From Catalinimonas alkaloidigena (GTDB lineage: Bacteria; Bacteroidota; Bacteroidia; Cytophagales; Flexibacteraceae), in assembly GCF_900100765.1 (NCBI RefSeq), contig NZ_FNFO01000003.1, positions 533,348 to 597,347 on the forward strand: DNA of 64,000 nt. Direction: 5' to 3'. Below are positions 51,658 through 60,984 of this stretch, piece after piece (the first letter of the stretch is position 1; every line of letters starts with the position of its first letter). A program made the translations under genes and the position numbers. Below the pieces are notes generated by a model, which did no database searches, was not told the origin of the DNA, and saw only the letters and a list, made by a program, of their open reading frames with translations.

Positions 51658-51935
51658 AAAAATATTGAAAAGTTTGTTATTTGTTACCAGCTAAGGTTTA
51701 CGGCGTAGATGAAGCTTTTTTACATGTTATCGCTCTATAGCCACACAATGCCCTTATTTCTACGAACCAAAGCTAAAGAGATTCGCATTAATAATAATTA
51801 TTTCAATAAAAATTATTATTAACATTACACACATGACGTAAGAACGAAGGAAAAGGTTGCCCCCTTGGGAGAAAAAGTTGAGGGCACGAGTCCGCATAGC
51901 CTCAGGCAGGCCAGGAGAGGTAGAAAGAGGTAGAA
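51658..51935. other. AT-rich intergenic region with 12-bp inverted repeat
   Basis: TTAATAATAATT (51788-51799) and AATTATTATTAA (51811-51822) form a perfect AT-only stem with an 11-base loop. No clear gene is visible. It lies between the ROK kinase stop and the small gene, both on the minus strand, so the hairpin may mark the end of the ROK transcript. Confidence 0.5.
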
Positions 51936-52844
51936 TTAGAAACAGAGCGCGGCGGCTCCTAGCAACCCCGCATCGTTCCCGAGGCGCGCCCGCCGAATGA
52001 CCAAAGGTTCCAGGTAGTAGGGCGTCAAATAGTGGCGCATGATTTTCATGATGCCCGGCAGGATAAACTCGAACGTAGCCGACAACCCACCGCCAACTAA
52101 GATGGTCTTGATATCCAGGAGCCGGATGGCACTGACCAACCCTTCGCCCAAAATCTCGCCGACCTCCTGCAACACATGCAGCGCCAATACATCGCCTTGC
52201 TCGGCCGCCGTGATCAGTTTGCGTCCCGTAATGGGTTCGTCTTTGTGGGCCACAATCCGGGTTTTTCCCCAGTAATCGTTAAGCATGGCCTCGGCCATGT
52301 TGACAATGCCGCGCTTCCCAATGTTGCTTTCCAGGCGCCGCTCGAAACGCGATACCACATGCCCAATCTCCATACTGTTGCCATCGCCACCGATAAAGAT
52401 CTTGCGGTCGATGATGGCCGCACCGCCCACACCGGTGCCTAACGTGACGAACAGGTAATCTTCAGGCATCGCTTCTCCCGAGAAATAATACTCTCCCAAG
52501 GCCGCCGCATTGGCATCGTTTTCCAGCCAGAACGAAAGGGTCGGGAATTGCTGCTCCAGGTAAGCGGCAAGTGCCACGCCATTCAGCTCCGGAATGTTAG
52601 GAAACTCCAGTCCTGTCCGCCGGTCTTTTGTCAACGTTCCCGGAATACCGATGCCCACTCCGGCTACCGGTGGGACCTGCTGTAGGTAAGCGGCAATGGC
52701 TTCGGCTAATCGTGCTTCAAAAGGACCATCCGTACGCCAAGTGAGGGTGGTGTAAGTCAGGCGGTGTTTTATGTTTCCCTGGGGGTCGATCAACCCCATT
52801 TTAACGTTGGTGCCACCGATGTCGATGCCGAGGTAAATGCTCAT
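51936..52844 (-). CDS. ROK family sugar kinase without the zinc motif
   Basis: The 302 residues start at MSIYLGIDIGGTNVKMGLID; upstream codons are not family-like. ATP-binding and ROK elements present are GIDIGGTN, GVGIGIPGTL, WLENDANAAALGEYY and FVTLGTGVGGAAII. Catalytic Asp lies in ENDANAAALGE and the EIGHVV motif is present, but the usual CxCGxxGC zinc cluster that follows is absent: the sequence runs SRFERRLESNIGKRGIVNMA. It is likely a glucokinase or related hexokinase. The missing zinc motif is seen in polyphosphate glucokinase-type members, which may fit. Confidence 0.92.
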   Translation of the reverse strand: MSIYLGIDIGGTNVKMGLIDPQGNIKHRLTYTTLTWRTDGPFEARLAEAIAAYLQQVPPVAGVGIGIPGTLTKDRRTGLEFPNIPELNGVALAAYLEQQFPTLSFWLENDANAAALGEYYFSGEAMPEDYLFVTLGTGVGGAAIIDRKIFIGGDGNSMEIGHVVSRFERRLESNIGKRGIVNMAEAMLNDYWGKTRIVAHKDEPITGRKLITAAEQGDVLALHVLQEVGEILGEGLVSAIRLLDIKTILVGGGLSATFEFILPGIMKIMRHYLTPYYLEPLVIRRARLGNDAGLLGAAALCF

Positions 52845-53022
52845 TATCAGGTTGTTCTCGTTGTGAGAGGCTAAAATAAAGCACCTCTTGCGTACACCCC
52901 AAGCGTTTGCTGCTTTCTCTGTGAAATAGGTACGTGGGAAAGATCGGCGCATGGGCTGCGAACGGCAAGTGCAGCACTTCGAGTAGTTTCGTTTTTCAAT
53001 TGATTAACCATCCAATTTCTTC

Positions 53023-53376
53023 ATGCAGTTCGAAAAGTTTCGCGCGTATTGCCTGGACAAACCGGGAGCACACGAAGAGCAGCCGTTGGGCAACGACTCG
53101 TTTTATTACAAGCTTGGTGATATGGTTTTTGCCATTGCCGACAAAGGAGAGGAATACCGCCTCACGCTGAAGTGTGATCCACAGCAGGCCATCGATCTAC
53201 GCAACACGCACGCGTGCGTCAAACCCGGCTACCACATCAACAAAGAACACTGGAACACGTTTTTGATGGAAGCCGTCGAGGAATTACCCCTATCTCCCTG
53301 GATCGACCAAGCGTACGACCTGACACTCAGCAAACTAAGCAAGAAGAAAAGAGAGCGTTTGGGCCTTAGTGCCTGA
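53023..53376 (+). CDS. MmcQ/YjbR family protein
   Basis: This 117-residue protein has the typical order: MQFEKFRAYCLDKPGAHEEQ, then DMVFAIADKGEEYRLTLKCD and HINKEHWNTFLMEAVEELPL, ending with a helical TLSKLSKKKRERL tail. The double-wing fold of the family is predicted to bind DNA or a small ligand; no activity is established. A partial -7 element (TAGTTTCG) lies upstream. It may be read together with murB, which follows at 57 bp. Confidence 0.9.
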   Translation: MQFEKFRAYCLDKPGAHEEQPLGNDSFYYKLGDMVFAIADKGEEYRLTLKCDPQQAIDLRNTHACVKPGYHINKEHWNTFLMEAVEELPLSPWIDQAYDLTLSKLSKKKRERLGLSA

Positions 53377-53433
53377 CGGGTCCACGCTTTTGCCATTACC
53401 TTTGTCTGAATATTGATGGTCTCTACTCCTCCC

Positions 53434-54453
53434 ATGCAACTCCATAAACATTACCCGCTCAAAGCACTGAATACCTTCGGGATCGAAGCCTACGCTGCCT
53501 ATTTCGCGGTGGTGCGCGACGTGCCGACGTTGCAAGAATTGCTGCGCGATGAAACGTTACGCAACCTGCCTCTACTGATTTTAGGAGGCGGCAGCAACCT
53601 TCTCTTTACCCAGGAAGTGTTCGAGGGGCTGGTCCTTAAAATGGAGATTGGGGGCATTACGGAAGTAAAACAGGACGAAGAGCACGTCTGGCTGAAAGCC
53701 GGTGCCGGAGAACGGTGGCACGAAGTGGTGATGCGCACCATCGAACTAGGGCTATCGGGCATCGAAAATCTATCCCTAATCCCCGGTACGGTGGGGGCGG
53801 CGCCCATGCAAAACATCGGGGCGTATGGAGTGGAAATCAAAGAAGTATTCGAAAGCCTGGAAGCGGTACGCATTGCCGACGGTAGCCTGCATCAGTTCGA
53901 TGCAGAAGCTTGTCGTTTTGGGTACCGGGAAAGCATCTTTAAAAACGAGGCGAAGGGTCAGTACATCATCACCTCGGTGACCATGCGCTTGAATCGACAG
54001 CCCGTTTACAATGTGTCGTACGGCGCTATCAAAGATACGCTCTCCGAAATGGGAGTCGATGCCTTATCGGTACGCGCTGTTTCTGAGGCCGTCATCCAGA
54101 TTCGTCAGAGTAAACTTCCCGACCCGGTTCAGATCGGGAATGCGGGCAGTTTCTTCAAAAACCCGGAAATTGACGAAGCAGATTTTTTGCGTTTGCAGCA
54201 GCAATATCCCCAAGTGCCGCACTACCCCACCACACCCGGGCGCGTAAAAGTGCCGGCCGGGTGGCTCATCGATCAGTGCGGTTGGAAGGGACGCCGTCTC
54301 GGTAACGTAGGCGTTCACGACAAACAAGCGCTGGTACTGGTCAACCTGGGTGGGGCGAAAGGTTCGGAGGTCAAAGCCTTAGCCGAACAGATCCAGCAAT
54401 CGGTCCAGGAACGGTTTGGCATCGCCCTGACCCCCGAAGTCAACTTTATATAA
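53434..54453 (+). CDS. murB: UDP-N-acetylenolpyruvoylglucosamine reductase
   Basis: The 339 residues catalyse the NADPH-dependent reduction that completes UDP-MurNAc. FAD-binding elements are LILGGGSNLLF, LSLIPGTVGAAPMQNIGAYG and FGYRESIFKN; the catalytic Ser is in GNAGSFFKNP and the last-strand Glu in TPEVNF. The length and NTFGI start match type I MurB. Starts at 53413 (TTG) and 53416 (ATG) are open. A TACCTTTG -7 element (53397-53404) would place initiation near 53411, so the ATG at 53434 is preferred. Confidence 0.95.
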   Translation: MQLHKHYPLKALNTFGIEAYAAYFAVVRDVPTLQELLRDETLRNLPLLILGGGSNLLFTQEVFEGLVLKMEIGGITEVKQDEEHVWLKAGAGERWHEVVMRTIELGLSGIENLSLIPGTVGAAPMQNIGAYGVEIKEVFESLEAVRIADGSLHQFDAEACRFGYRESIFKNEAKGQYIITSVTMRLNRQPVYNVSYGAIKDTLSEMGVDALSVRAVSEAVIQIRQSKLPDPVQIGNAGSFFKNPEIDEADFLRLQQQYPQVPHYPTTPGRVKVPAGWLIDQCGWKGRRLGNVGVHDKQALVLVNLGGAKGSEVKALAEQIQQSVQERFGIALTPEVNFI

Positions 54454-54464
54454 GGGCGCGACGA

Positions 54465-55538
54465 CTAGTTAGAAACGCTAGCGGCCGATTGCGCACGCGC
54501 CTGCTGCGTAACAAACTGCCTGTACGTGTTGGTTTCTTCCAGGAATCTTTCTTCCACCAGCTGATCGATCTTTTCCAGTTGCCGGGAGCCGGGCCGCTTC
54601 AGGTCACGCGCTTCGCCACTCTCCAAAGCCTGTAAGTACGCTTTGTACTCGGTCGAACCACCCGCATAGTTTCCCCGCTCTACCGCACGAAGGCATTTTT
54701 CGTGAAACTTCCGATCGAACTTGTAGTGCAGCAACACCGTGCTGACATCGGCGACACGTGCATTGGCACAGAAGTGGGAAGAGTAAAGCACCGGCGACAC
54801 GCCCTTGGCAGGATAAATCAGCGGATGCTTAGTCAGGTTGGGATGCACGCCAAAAATGGTCTCGCGTACCCCACCCCAATGGTACCTGATGGCTTCGTTC
54901 GAAGGCGTACAGTTAAAATACGGAACGTAGGGCTCTTGCGTCAGGTCCGTATTGTTATACCAATTGCTCTTGCGCGCAAATTCAGATCCATCTTTCGGCC
55001 ACGTATCCGGGTCGCCCTCCGGAAACATGTCGAGCATGTGGCTCACGACCGCTGTATACTGATGCTGGTTGAGATACGCTAAAAATTGCGAAAGGCTGAT
55101 CTGGTCGGAACCGGGAAAGTCGAATCGCTCGTCGATGTCCAGCACCAGACACCAGCCCTTCTGGCAAAAACGATCGATCAGATACTGACGAAATGCGTAC
55201 TTATAGTCTTTGTACGACATTTTGGTCTGCAAAAGCGTTACCTGTGGATGCGCGGAGGCCAGCTCGACCGTACGGTCGACAGAGCCGTTATCCAGCAACA
55301 CGATGTGACGCACGCCCAACCGGAAATGGTGCTCCAAGAAAGAAGGAATGTGCTCTTCGCTGTCGCGCATCAGCCCGATGACAATCGCATCGGTAGGTGT
55401 TGCCTGAAGTTGGAGAGGGCCACTGAGGTGCTGAATATGACGATGTATTTTGGGTCGGTCAATAAAGCGATAGCGAACTTGTTCCCAACCACGTTTCACC
55501 TTGCGTCCAGCCGATACTACAAAACCGGGAAGCGCCAT
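54465..55538 (-). CDS. Glycosyltransferase family 2-like protein
   Basis: The 357 residues start at MALPGFVVSAG (an upstream TTG is open). The GT-A fold is shown by AIVIGLMRDSEEHIPSFLEH, VLLDNGSVDRTVELASAHP and the DxD-type motif LVLDIDERFDFPG. The C-terminal part with CLRAVERGNYAGGSTEYKAY matches the DUF/Glyco_tranf_2_4 group. It probably transfers a sugar to a surface polysaccharide or lipid. A TACTTTTG -7 element lies at 55582-55589. It converges on murB with an 11-bp gap. No other surface polysaccharide gene is nearby. Confidence 0.88.
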   Translation of the reverse strand: MALPGFVVSAGRKVKRGWEQVRYRFIDRPKIHRHIQHLSGPLQLQATPTDAIVIGLMRDSEEHIPSFLEHHFRLGVRHIVLLDNGSVDRTVELASAHPQVTLLQTKMSYKDYKYAFRQYLIDRFCQKGWCLVLDIDERFDFPGSDQISLSQFLAYLNQHQYTAVVSHMLDMFPEGDPDTWPKDGSEFARKSNWYNNTDLTQEPYVPYFNCTPSNEAIRYHWGGVRETIFGVHPNLTKHPLIYPAKGVSPVLYSSHFCANARVADVSTVLLHYKFDRKFHEKCLRAVERGNYAGGSTEYKAYLQALESGEARDLKRPGSRQLEKIDQLVEERFLEETNTYRQFVTQQARAQSAASVSN

Positions 55539-55676
55539 AACCAATTATAGTTAAATTTTTATTTGAAATTATTCAATAAAACAAAAGTAGGCGTTTCGGG
55601 AGGATTTGTGCTCATCATTCGATGAATACCGGAAAATGGACGGCTGTTTATAACAACAAAAAGACGTACGACTACG

Positions 55677-55973
55677 CTAGTTTGATTTCATCAGCAGATC
55701 TCGGACCATCAATTCCCACTCGGTGCGCAACGGACCCGAGGCGGTGGGCTGTGCAGCACGGCGATACCAGTAGGCAGCGTTACCCAGGTCGCCTTCTTTG
55801 CGGTGAAGGTAGGCATGCACCCACGAACCCGCCGCACTTTCGTCATCCTGGGCGATCTGATGCGCCTTTTCCCAATCGTCTTTTCCTTCGTACCACAGGG
55901 CTCGAAGGGCGGCCGTTAGTCCTGTAGGGGGAGTAGGCGACTGCAAGGAATGCTGAAATTCTTCGAAATTCAT
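55677..55973 (-). CDS. Small conserved-looking protein, TPR-like
   Basis: The 98 residues start at MNFEEFQHSLQ. The core ALRALWYEGKDDWEKAHQIA with SAAGSWVHAYLHRKEGDLGN and AAYWYRRAAQ has a helix-turn-helix layout similar to a TPR or Sel1-type pair, and I recall unnamed Bacteroidota proteins with the phrase EGDLGNAAYWYRRA. There is no signal peptide. It lies 21 bp after the FtsX-type permease gene on the same strand. Function unknown. Confidence 0.82.
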   Translation of the reverse strand: MNFEEFQHSLQSPTPPTGLTAALRALWYEGKDDWEKAHQIAQDDESAAGSWVHAYLHRKEGDLGNAAYWYRRAAQPTASGPLRTEWELMVRDLLMKSN

Positions 55974-55994
55974 CCTGGTCAAAGATAGCAAAGC

Positions 55995-58565
55995 TTACTG
56001 AACCCGAAGCACTTCCAGCGGAGGCCGTCGCAAGATTCCCCGGTTGCCACTCAGCCCGATTGCGATGGTGAGCAAGGTGATGACCGCACTGGTCGCCAGC
56101 ACTGGCCAGAAATCAGGCACGAACGGCACTTCGAAAACAAAATACGCAAGGCCCCAACTGGCCAGCAGCGAAAGGCCAACGCCCGACAGCGAAGCCAGCA
56201 ACCCCAGCATCAGGTATTCGACAACCGTAATGCGGAGGATTTGCCGACGATTAGCCCCGAGGGTGCGCAACAAAACACTTTCGCCCAGTCGCTGAAACCG
56301 GCTGACCAACACCGAGCCGGTCAACACAATCAGGCCGGTCAGGATGCTGAACCCTGCCATAAAGCGGATCACAAACGCTATTTTGTCAAGTACATCGCTG
56401 AGCGTATCCAAAATTAGCGTCAGGTCTACGACCGAAACGTTCGGAAACTGTTGCACCAGGGCTCGTTGAAACGCAGCGGCCTTCTCTACCGCTGGTGCTG
56501 CCACGGCCGCTGCGGGCGAATTCCCAGCCTGCGGCAGGCGGGTCAACAGCACAAAAAACTGCGGAGCGGCTTCCAACACGCCCGTCGGAAAGACCACCAG
56601 AAAATTAGTTTGCACCCGATTCCAGTCGATCTCGCGGAAGCTTCCTACCTGCGTCTCGACCCGTCGGCCCTGTACGTCGAACGTCACGGTATCGCCCAGT
56701 TCGACACCCATCCGTCGGGCAAATCCTTCTTCGATCGAAATGGCCGGCAGCACGCCCGCCGGGGCAGTTCCTTGCCAAACGCCATCCGTCAGGGTTTCCG
56801 AACTGATCAACGAATCGCGGTAGGTAACCCGGTATTCGCGATTGAGCGAACCTTCCGAAACGTCGGCGGTGGTATCGGCCAGAAGCGCTTCCCGCGAACG
56901 CCCGTTAATTTCCGCCAGCCGCATGGTCACGATGGGCACTTCTTGCAATACGGGCAGTCCATTGGCGCGCGTCAGTGCGGCAACGGCCTCTCGCTGCGTC
57001 GGTTGGATGTCGAACAAGACCATATTAGGCCGTCCGGCTTTCCCCGTAAAGGCCACCTGGCTCAGCAGCAGTTGCTGTGTGAAGTAGAGTGTGGTGATCA
57101 GGGCAGTTCCCAATCCTACCGCAATCAGCAACGTCATGGTCTGGTTATTTGGGCGAAACAAACTGGCGAGCCCCTGCCGCCAGACAAAACTCCACCCGAC
57201 CGGAAAGAACCGACGTGTTAGCCAGATGGTAGCGTACGCCACGCCCGCCAACAGTAGAAAAGCCAGCAAAATTGCTCCTGAAAAGCTAAGTGCTTCCTGC
57301 CAGGAGCGCAACTGCCACCACGTGAAGCCAAAGATAAAGAGCCCGATCAGCACATAAACGCCATAGAGCCAGGGGTCGCGCCCGTTTTGAGCAGGTTCGT
57401 AGGAAGCACGCAGGGCCAGGAGTGGCGAAACGCGCCGGATGGAGAGGAGAGGAGGCAACGCAAACAGCACCGACACCAGCAATCCGGTCAAGACACCTTC
57501 TGCAAAGGCACGACCCGAAACGTCGCTCGTGACCTCGAACATCAAAAAATCCTGCAGTAATTTGGGCAATAGGCTTTGCACACTACTACCGATCGCACTG
57601 CCGACCACCGCTCCGAGTAAGCCAATCCCGGCGATCTGAATCAGGTAGATCAGAAAGGCTTGGTTACCAGGCGTGCCCAGGCAGCGCATCACCGCTACGG
57701 AAGGCAATTTTTCGCGCACGTACACAAACACAGCGCTCCCCACGCCTACACATCCCAGCAGCAACGCCACGAACGCGACCAGATTCAGGAAACGCGTCAG
57801 ATCACGAAACCCACGCCCCAGGCTGGCTTTTCGGTCGTCAACGGTTTCAACGTCGACGCGCGCCACTTTCAACTGCGCTTCCAGCGAATCGGCCAATACG
57901 GGAATGTCGAGCTGCGTCGCATTGAGTTTGAAAAAATAGCGGTATTTCACGCGGCTGCCCCGCTGCACTAGCCCCGCTTCCTCTAGTTCTGCGCCGGGAA
58001 TGTAAACCACGGGCGCTACGGTGGCAGTAATTCCCGACTGATCGGGCGCTTTCTGCAAACGTGCCACGATGGGCAACGTCACGGTACCGACGCGCACGCT
58101 ATCGCCCACCGCCACGCCAAACTGCGACATAACGGTCTGATCGACCAGGGCACCTCGCTGGGCCGCAAAGTCGATTTGGGGCAGGGTTTCAAAATCGCCG
58201 TAGAACGGATACTCGCCCGAGAGCGCTCGCACCTGCACCAGCCGGGTACCTTCGGTTTTCGGGAAGTAGACCATCGAAGCAAAGCTGACTTCTTGGGCCA
58301 CCTTTTGTTCCGGAGCCAGCGCGACGATGGAGTCGACCACATGTTGAAGGGCAGAATCTGGCGCCAGGTTGCGGTCCAGCATCAGGTCGGCACCCAGCAA
58401 TTCGCGGGCCTGTCGGTCGATATCGCGGCGCAAGTTGTACCCGAACGAGTTGATGGCGACCAGGGCCGCAATGCCCAACACAATCGCCGCCATAAACAAA
58501 GCCAACCGCCCGCGATTTTTTCGGCTGTCGCGCCAGGCCATTCGAAAAAGCCAGGAAATCCGCAT
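55995..58565 (-). CDS. FtsX/YbbP-type ABC transporter permease, no ATPase nearby
   Basis: The 856 residues start at MRISWLFRMAWRDSRKNRGR, the family's usual N-terminus. It has two FtsX-type modules of four membrane helices each, separated by a membrane hairpin (residues about 440-510), and large periplasmic MacB-type domains. The layout is that of YbbP (DUF214), which works with the YbbA ATPase, possibly in lipoprotein or ester-lipid handling. No ATPase gene lies next to it here, so its partner must be encoded elsewhere. It is divergent from the 72-residue coiled protein. Confidence 0.9.
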   Translation of the reverse strand: MRISWLFRMAWRDSRKNRGRLALFMAAIVLGIAALVAINSFGYNLRRDIDRQARELLGADLMLDRNLAPDSALQHVVDSIVALAPEQKVAQEVSFASMVYFPKTEGTRLVQVRALSGEYPFYGDFETLPQIDFAAQRGALVDQTVMSQFGVAVGDSVRVGTVTLPIVARLQKAPDQSGITATVAPVVYIPGAELEEAGLVQRGSRVKYRYFFKLNATQLDIPVLADSLEAQLKVARVDVETVDDRKASLGRGFRDLTRFLNLVAFVALLLGCVGVGSAVFVYVREKLPSVAVMRCLGTPGNQAFLIYLIQIAGIGLLGAVVGSAIGSSVQSLLPKLLQDFLMFEVTSDVSGRAFAEGVLTGLLVSVLFALPPLLSIRRVSPLLALRASYEPAQNGRDPWLYGVYVLIGLFIFGFTWWQLRSWQEALSFSGAILLAFLLLAGVAYATIWLTRRFFPVGWSFVWRQGLASLFRPNNQTMTLLIAVGLGTALITTLYFTQQLLLSQVAFTGKAGRPNMVLFDIQPTQREAVAALTRANGLPVLQEVPIVTMRLAEINGRSREALLADTTADVSEGSLNREYRVTYRDSLISSETLTDGVWQGTAPAGVLPAISIEEGFARRMGVELGDTVTFDVQGRRVETQVGSFREIDWNRVQTNFLVVFPTGVLEAAPQFFVLLTRLPQAGNSPAAAVAAPAVEKAAAFQRALVQQFPNVSVVDLTLILDTLSDVLDKIAFVIRFMAGFSILTGLIVLTGSVLVSRFQRLGESVLLRTLGANRRQILRITVVEYLMLGLLASLSGVGLSLLASWGLAYFVFEVPFVPDFWPVLATSAVITLLTIAIGLSGNRGILRRPPLEVLRVQ

Positions 58566-58668
58566 AGAATATAAGTTTCTGATCTGCCTCAAGGGTCGTT
58601 GTGGCCCAAAGCCGGTATCGTTTCGACAGGTATTTCCGTATGAACAAGAAAGTAAAACGAACAAGCTT

Positions 58669-58887
58669 ATGTACGCAAGACCTCTGAATTTAAATAAAGA
58701 GCGAATCGATGATTCTGATAGCCAGGAAGTGAAGGAGATCAAAGAGAAGATTAACGAACTGGTAGAAGAATATAACTCGCTCGGTGAAAATTACACAGAA
58801 GACGAATTCTTTATGACCGAAGCCAACTTACTAAGCGACCAGATAGGGTTGCACCAGCAAAAGCTGAAAGAGATGGGCGCGAGATAA
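58669..58887 (+). CDS. Small coiled-coil protein, 72 residues
   Basis: The start is at MYARPLNLNKERI; the longer frame upstream lies across the opposite-strand permease gene and is a shadow. The product is highly charged and helical (VKEIKEKINELVEEYNSLGE, then LLSDQIGLHQQKLKEMGA), with no signal or membrane segment. A clear terminator sits directly behind it. Codon use and the terminator support a real gene. Function unknown. Confidence 0.72.
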   Translation: MYARPLNLNKERIDDSDSQEVKEIKEKINELVEEYNSLGENYTEDEFFMTEANLLSDQIGLHQQKLKEMGAR

Positions 58888-58924
58888 AAAAAGCCTGGTT
58901 CTGAAAAGAGCCAGGCTTTTTTTT
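58886..58924. terminator. Bidirectional terminator
   Basis: GCCTGGTTCT (58893-58902) and AGAGCCAGGC (58907-58916) pair with one G-U around GAAA; A run before, eight T after. It serves the small coiled gene and msrA. Confidence 0.92.
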
Positions 58925-58940
58925 AGAAGTCCTTCGTCGG

Positions 58941-59588
58941 CTATTGCACCTCTTTTTTCAACTTATCCTTAAACACCTTCCGAAATTTTTCCACCTTCGG
59001 TTTGATCACAAACTGGCAATAAGGTTGCGATCCATTCAGGTTGAAGTAATTCTGGTGATAATCTTCGGCTTCGTAAAATTCTTTGAACGGCACTATCTCC
59101 GTCACGATGGGTTGATCGAACGCGCCTACGTTGTCCAACTCTTTCTTGTAATGCTCTGCCAGCTCTTGCTGCCGGGCGGTATGGTAAAAAATTGCGGAGC
59201 GATACTGTGGTCCTACGTCGTTCCCCTGGCGGTTCAGCGTTGTTGGATCGTGGGTTTTGAAGAAGACTTCCAACAGTTCGTCGTACGTGATTTTCGAAGG
59301 ATCGTAATAGATCTGCGTAACCTCAGCGTGGCCCGTAGTACCGGTGCACACCTGTTTATAGGTAGGATTGGGCACATGCCCGCCCGAATATCCTGATACT
59401 ACTTTTTCGACCCCGTTGAGGTCCTGAAAGACGGCCTCGGTACACCAGAAACACCCCGACCCAAAGGTGGCGGTATCGACCTGAGCACTCAGAGGTTCGT
59501 TTTCTTCGTATAGCGGTTTGGAGTCGACCTTACCCAGGCAGCTGGCCAGAAAGCCCGCGAGTAACGTCAGCAAAGCCCATTTCGTCAT
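58941..59588 (-). CDS. msrA: Peptide methionine sulfoxide reductase A, lipoprotein form
   Basis: The 215 residues begin with a lipoprotein leader (TKWALLTLLAGFLASC, Cys17), so it acts outside the cytoplasm. The catalytic motif GSGCFWCTEAVF, substrate residues in VSGYSGGHVPNPTYKQVC and the GNDVGPQYRSAIFY block are all intact. It repairs oxidised methionine (S form). Longer frames upstream are not used. A rhodanese gene lies 124 bp upstream on the same strand. Confidence 0.95.
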   Translation of the reverse strand: MTKWALLTLLAGFLASCLGKVDSKPLYEENEPLSAQVDTATFGSGCFWCTEAVFQDLNGVEKVVSGYSGGHVPNPTYKQVCTGTTGHAEVTQIYYDPSKITYDELLEVFFKTHDPTTLNRQGNDVGPQYRSAIFYHTARQQELAEHYKKELDNVGAFDQPIVTEIVPFKEFYEAEDYHQNYFNLNGSQPYCQFVIKPKVEKFRKVFKDKLKKEVQ

Positions 59589-59712
59589 CTTCTTTTCGGT
59601 TGTATGTGTTACCTGAAAAGTGAAATGCGACTCGGAAGGTTCCCGGAAAAAGAGCAAGTGTCGGCGGCACGACCTAGGATGGCCGCCGCGCGGAGGGCAG
59701 GAGGTGCGCTCC

Positions 59713-60048
59713 CTAATACGTAGCCATGCTGTGATCGACCTGCTTGGCCCAGGCGTCGATGCCCCCCACCAGCGTGTAGAGATTGTCCACCCCGAGGGCA
59801 TCTTCCATAAAGCGGATGATGTTGGCGCTGCGCAATCCCTGATGGCAATAGAGTACGACGGGTTTGTCGGTGGCTACCCGTTCCAGGTTTACAGGAATGC
59901 GGCGCATCGGGATAAGTTCCGCTTCTTCAAGATGGCAAATTTCCCATTCGAAAGGCTCGCGCACATCGATAATTTGCATTGCTTCCCGGCGCTCCAGCCT
60001 TTCCTTCAATTGGGAAGCAGTGATTGATTTGGTTCGGGAAACGTACAT
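59713..60048 (-). CDS. Single-domain rhodanese
   Basis: The 111 residues form one rhodanese domain: MQIIDVREPFEWEICHLEEA, then LIPMRRIPVNL and the active-site loop CHQGLRSANI with the catalytic Cys. It closes with LYTLVGGIDAWAKQVD. It could transfer sulfane sulfur or act in sulfur signalling. It lies upstream of msrA, and a redox link is plausible but not shown. Confidence 0.93.
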   Translation of the reverse strand: MYVSRTKSITASQLKERLERREAMQIIDVREPFEWEICHLEEAELIPMRRIPVNLERVATDKPVVLYCHQGLRSANIIRFMEDALGVDNLYTLVGGIDAWAKQVDHSMATY

Positions 60049-60177
60049 AATCGTAGTATTCTGGGTGAACTGTGCCGCCGTAAGTAACGAGGTAATGAGG
60101 GTATTTGCAAGGGCTCCTATTTTTGTTGTACTGAGTTGAGACGAATAAGTTTAGAAAAATCTGAAAAGATTAGGAAG

Positions 60178-60984
60178 ATGCCTCTTTTTGTTGCCGAACC
60201 TTACATTCCCGCCGCGGCGGTGCCTTACTGTCGCGCTTTGTGGAACGAGGGCGCTTTTGCCTTGCGAATTGCCCGATCGCGCCGCTCTAAACTGGGTGAT
60301 TATCGGTATGATCCCGCTAAAAATCAACACTTTATCTCCGTAAACGGGAATTTAAATCCGTATCAGTTCCTAATAACTTACATCCATGAAATTGCCCACT
60401 TTCATGTGCAAAATCGCCACACCCACCGACCGGTAGCGCCCCACGGCCGCGAATGGCAGCACTGTTTTGCGCAACTCATGCAGCCCCTCCTGGAATTGGA
60501 TATTTTCCCGTCGGACCTACGCGACGTCGTGGTAACAAGCCTGCGCAAACCGCGTGCTTCGTCGTGCACAGACCGAGCGCTTTACAAAGCGCTACAGGCG
60601 TATGATGCCAACGTTGCACCCAACGAGGTATTGCTCGAAAGCCTGCCGCCCGGTAGCTTTTTTACATTTCGTAAGCGGGAGTTTCGGTGGCTCGAACGCC
60701 GCCGGACGCGCATTCTGGTGCAGGATGTGCACAAAAAACGCAACTACGTGATCAGCGGTCTTGCCCGGGTCGCGCGTCTCGATCAGCAACAACCCGCACC
60801 GCTCATGCTGCCCGTTTCGCGCACGGCACCCGGCGACTGGTTCTTACTGGGCACGCGGCGTTTTCAGCACGAACAACAAAAACGGACCCGGTTTGTGTGC
60901 AAAGAGGCGGGCTCGGGCCAGCGGTACTCGATCCATGGCGACACGTGGGTAACGCCCCTCAGTACCCCAACCGACGCACCATGA
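60178..60984 (+). CDS. SprT-like zinc metalloprotease domain protein
   Basis: The 268 residues start at MPLFVAEPYIPAAAV. Residues 30-130 form the SprT domain with HExxH in TYIHEIAHFHVQN and a third His in APHGREWQHCFAQLM. The C-terminal 130 residues form an additional region with strand-rich repeats (SFFTFRKREFRWLERRRTRI, KRNYVISGLARVARL), perhaps SH3-like. SprT-type proteases process DNA-protein crosslinks in eukaryotes (Spartan); bacterial members are little known. Its 3' end overlaps the convergent gene by 26 bp. Confidence 0.85.
   Translation: MPLFVAEPYIPAAAVPYCRALWNEGAFALRIARSRRSKLGDYRYDPAKNQHFISVNGNLNPYQFLITYIHEIAHFHVQNRHTHRPVAPHGREWQHCFAQLMQPLLELDIFPSDLRDVVVTSLRKPRASSCTDRALYKALQAYDANVAPNEVLLESLPPGSFFTFRKREFRWLERRRTRILVQDVHKKRNYVISGLARVARLDQQQPAPLMLPVSRTAPGDWFLLGTRRFQHEQQKRTRFVCKEAGSGQRYSIHGDTWVTPLSTPTDAP

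Noticed and set aside
51720-51900. Short AT-rich ORFs in both directions (about 34 and 44 codons)
   Set aside because: They run through the AT inverted repeat, giving runs of Asn and Ile, and have no other support.
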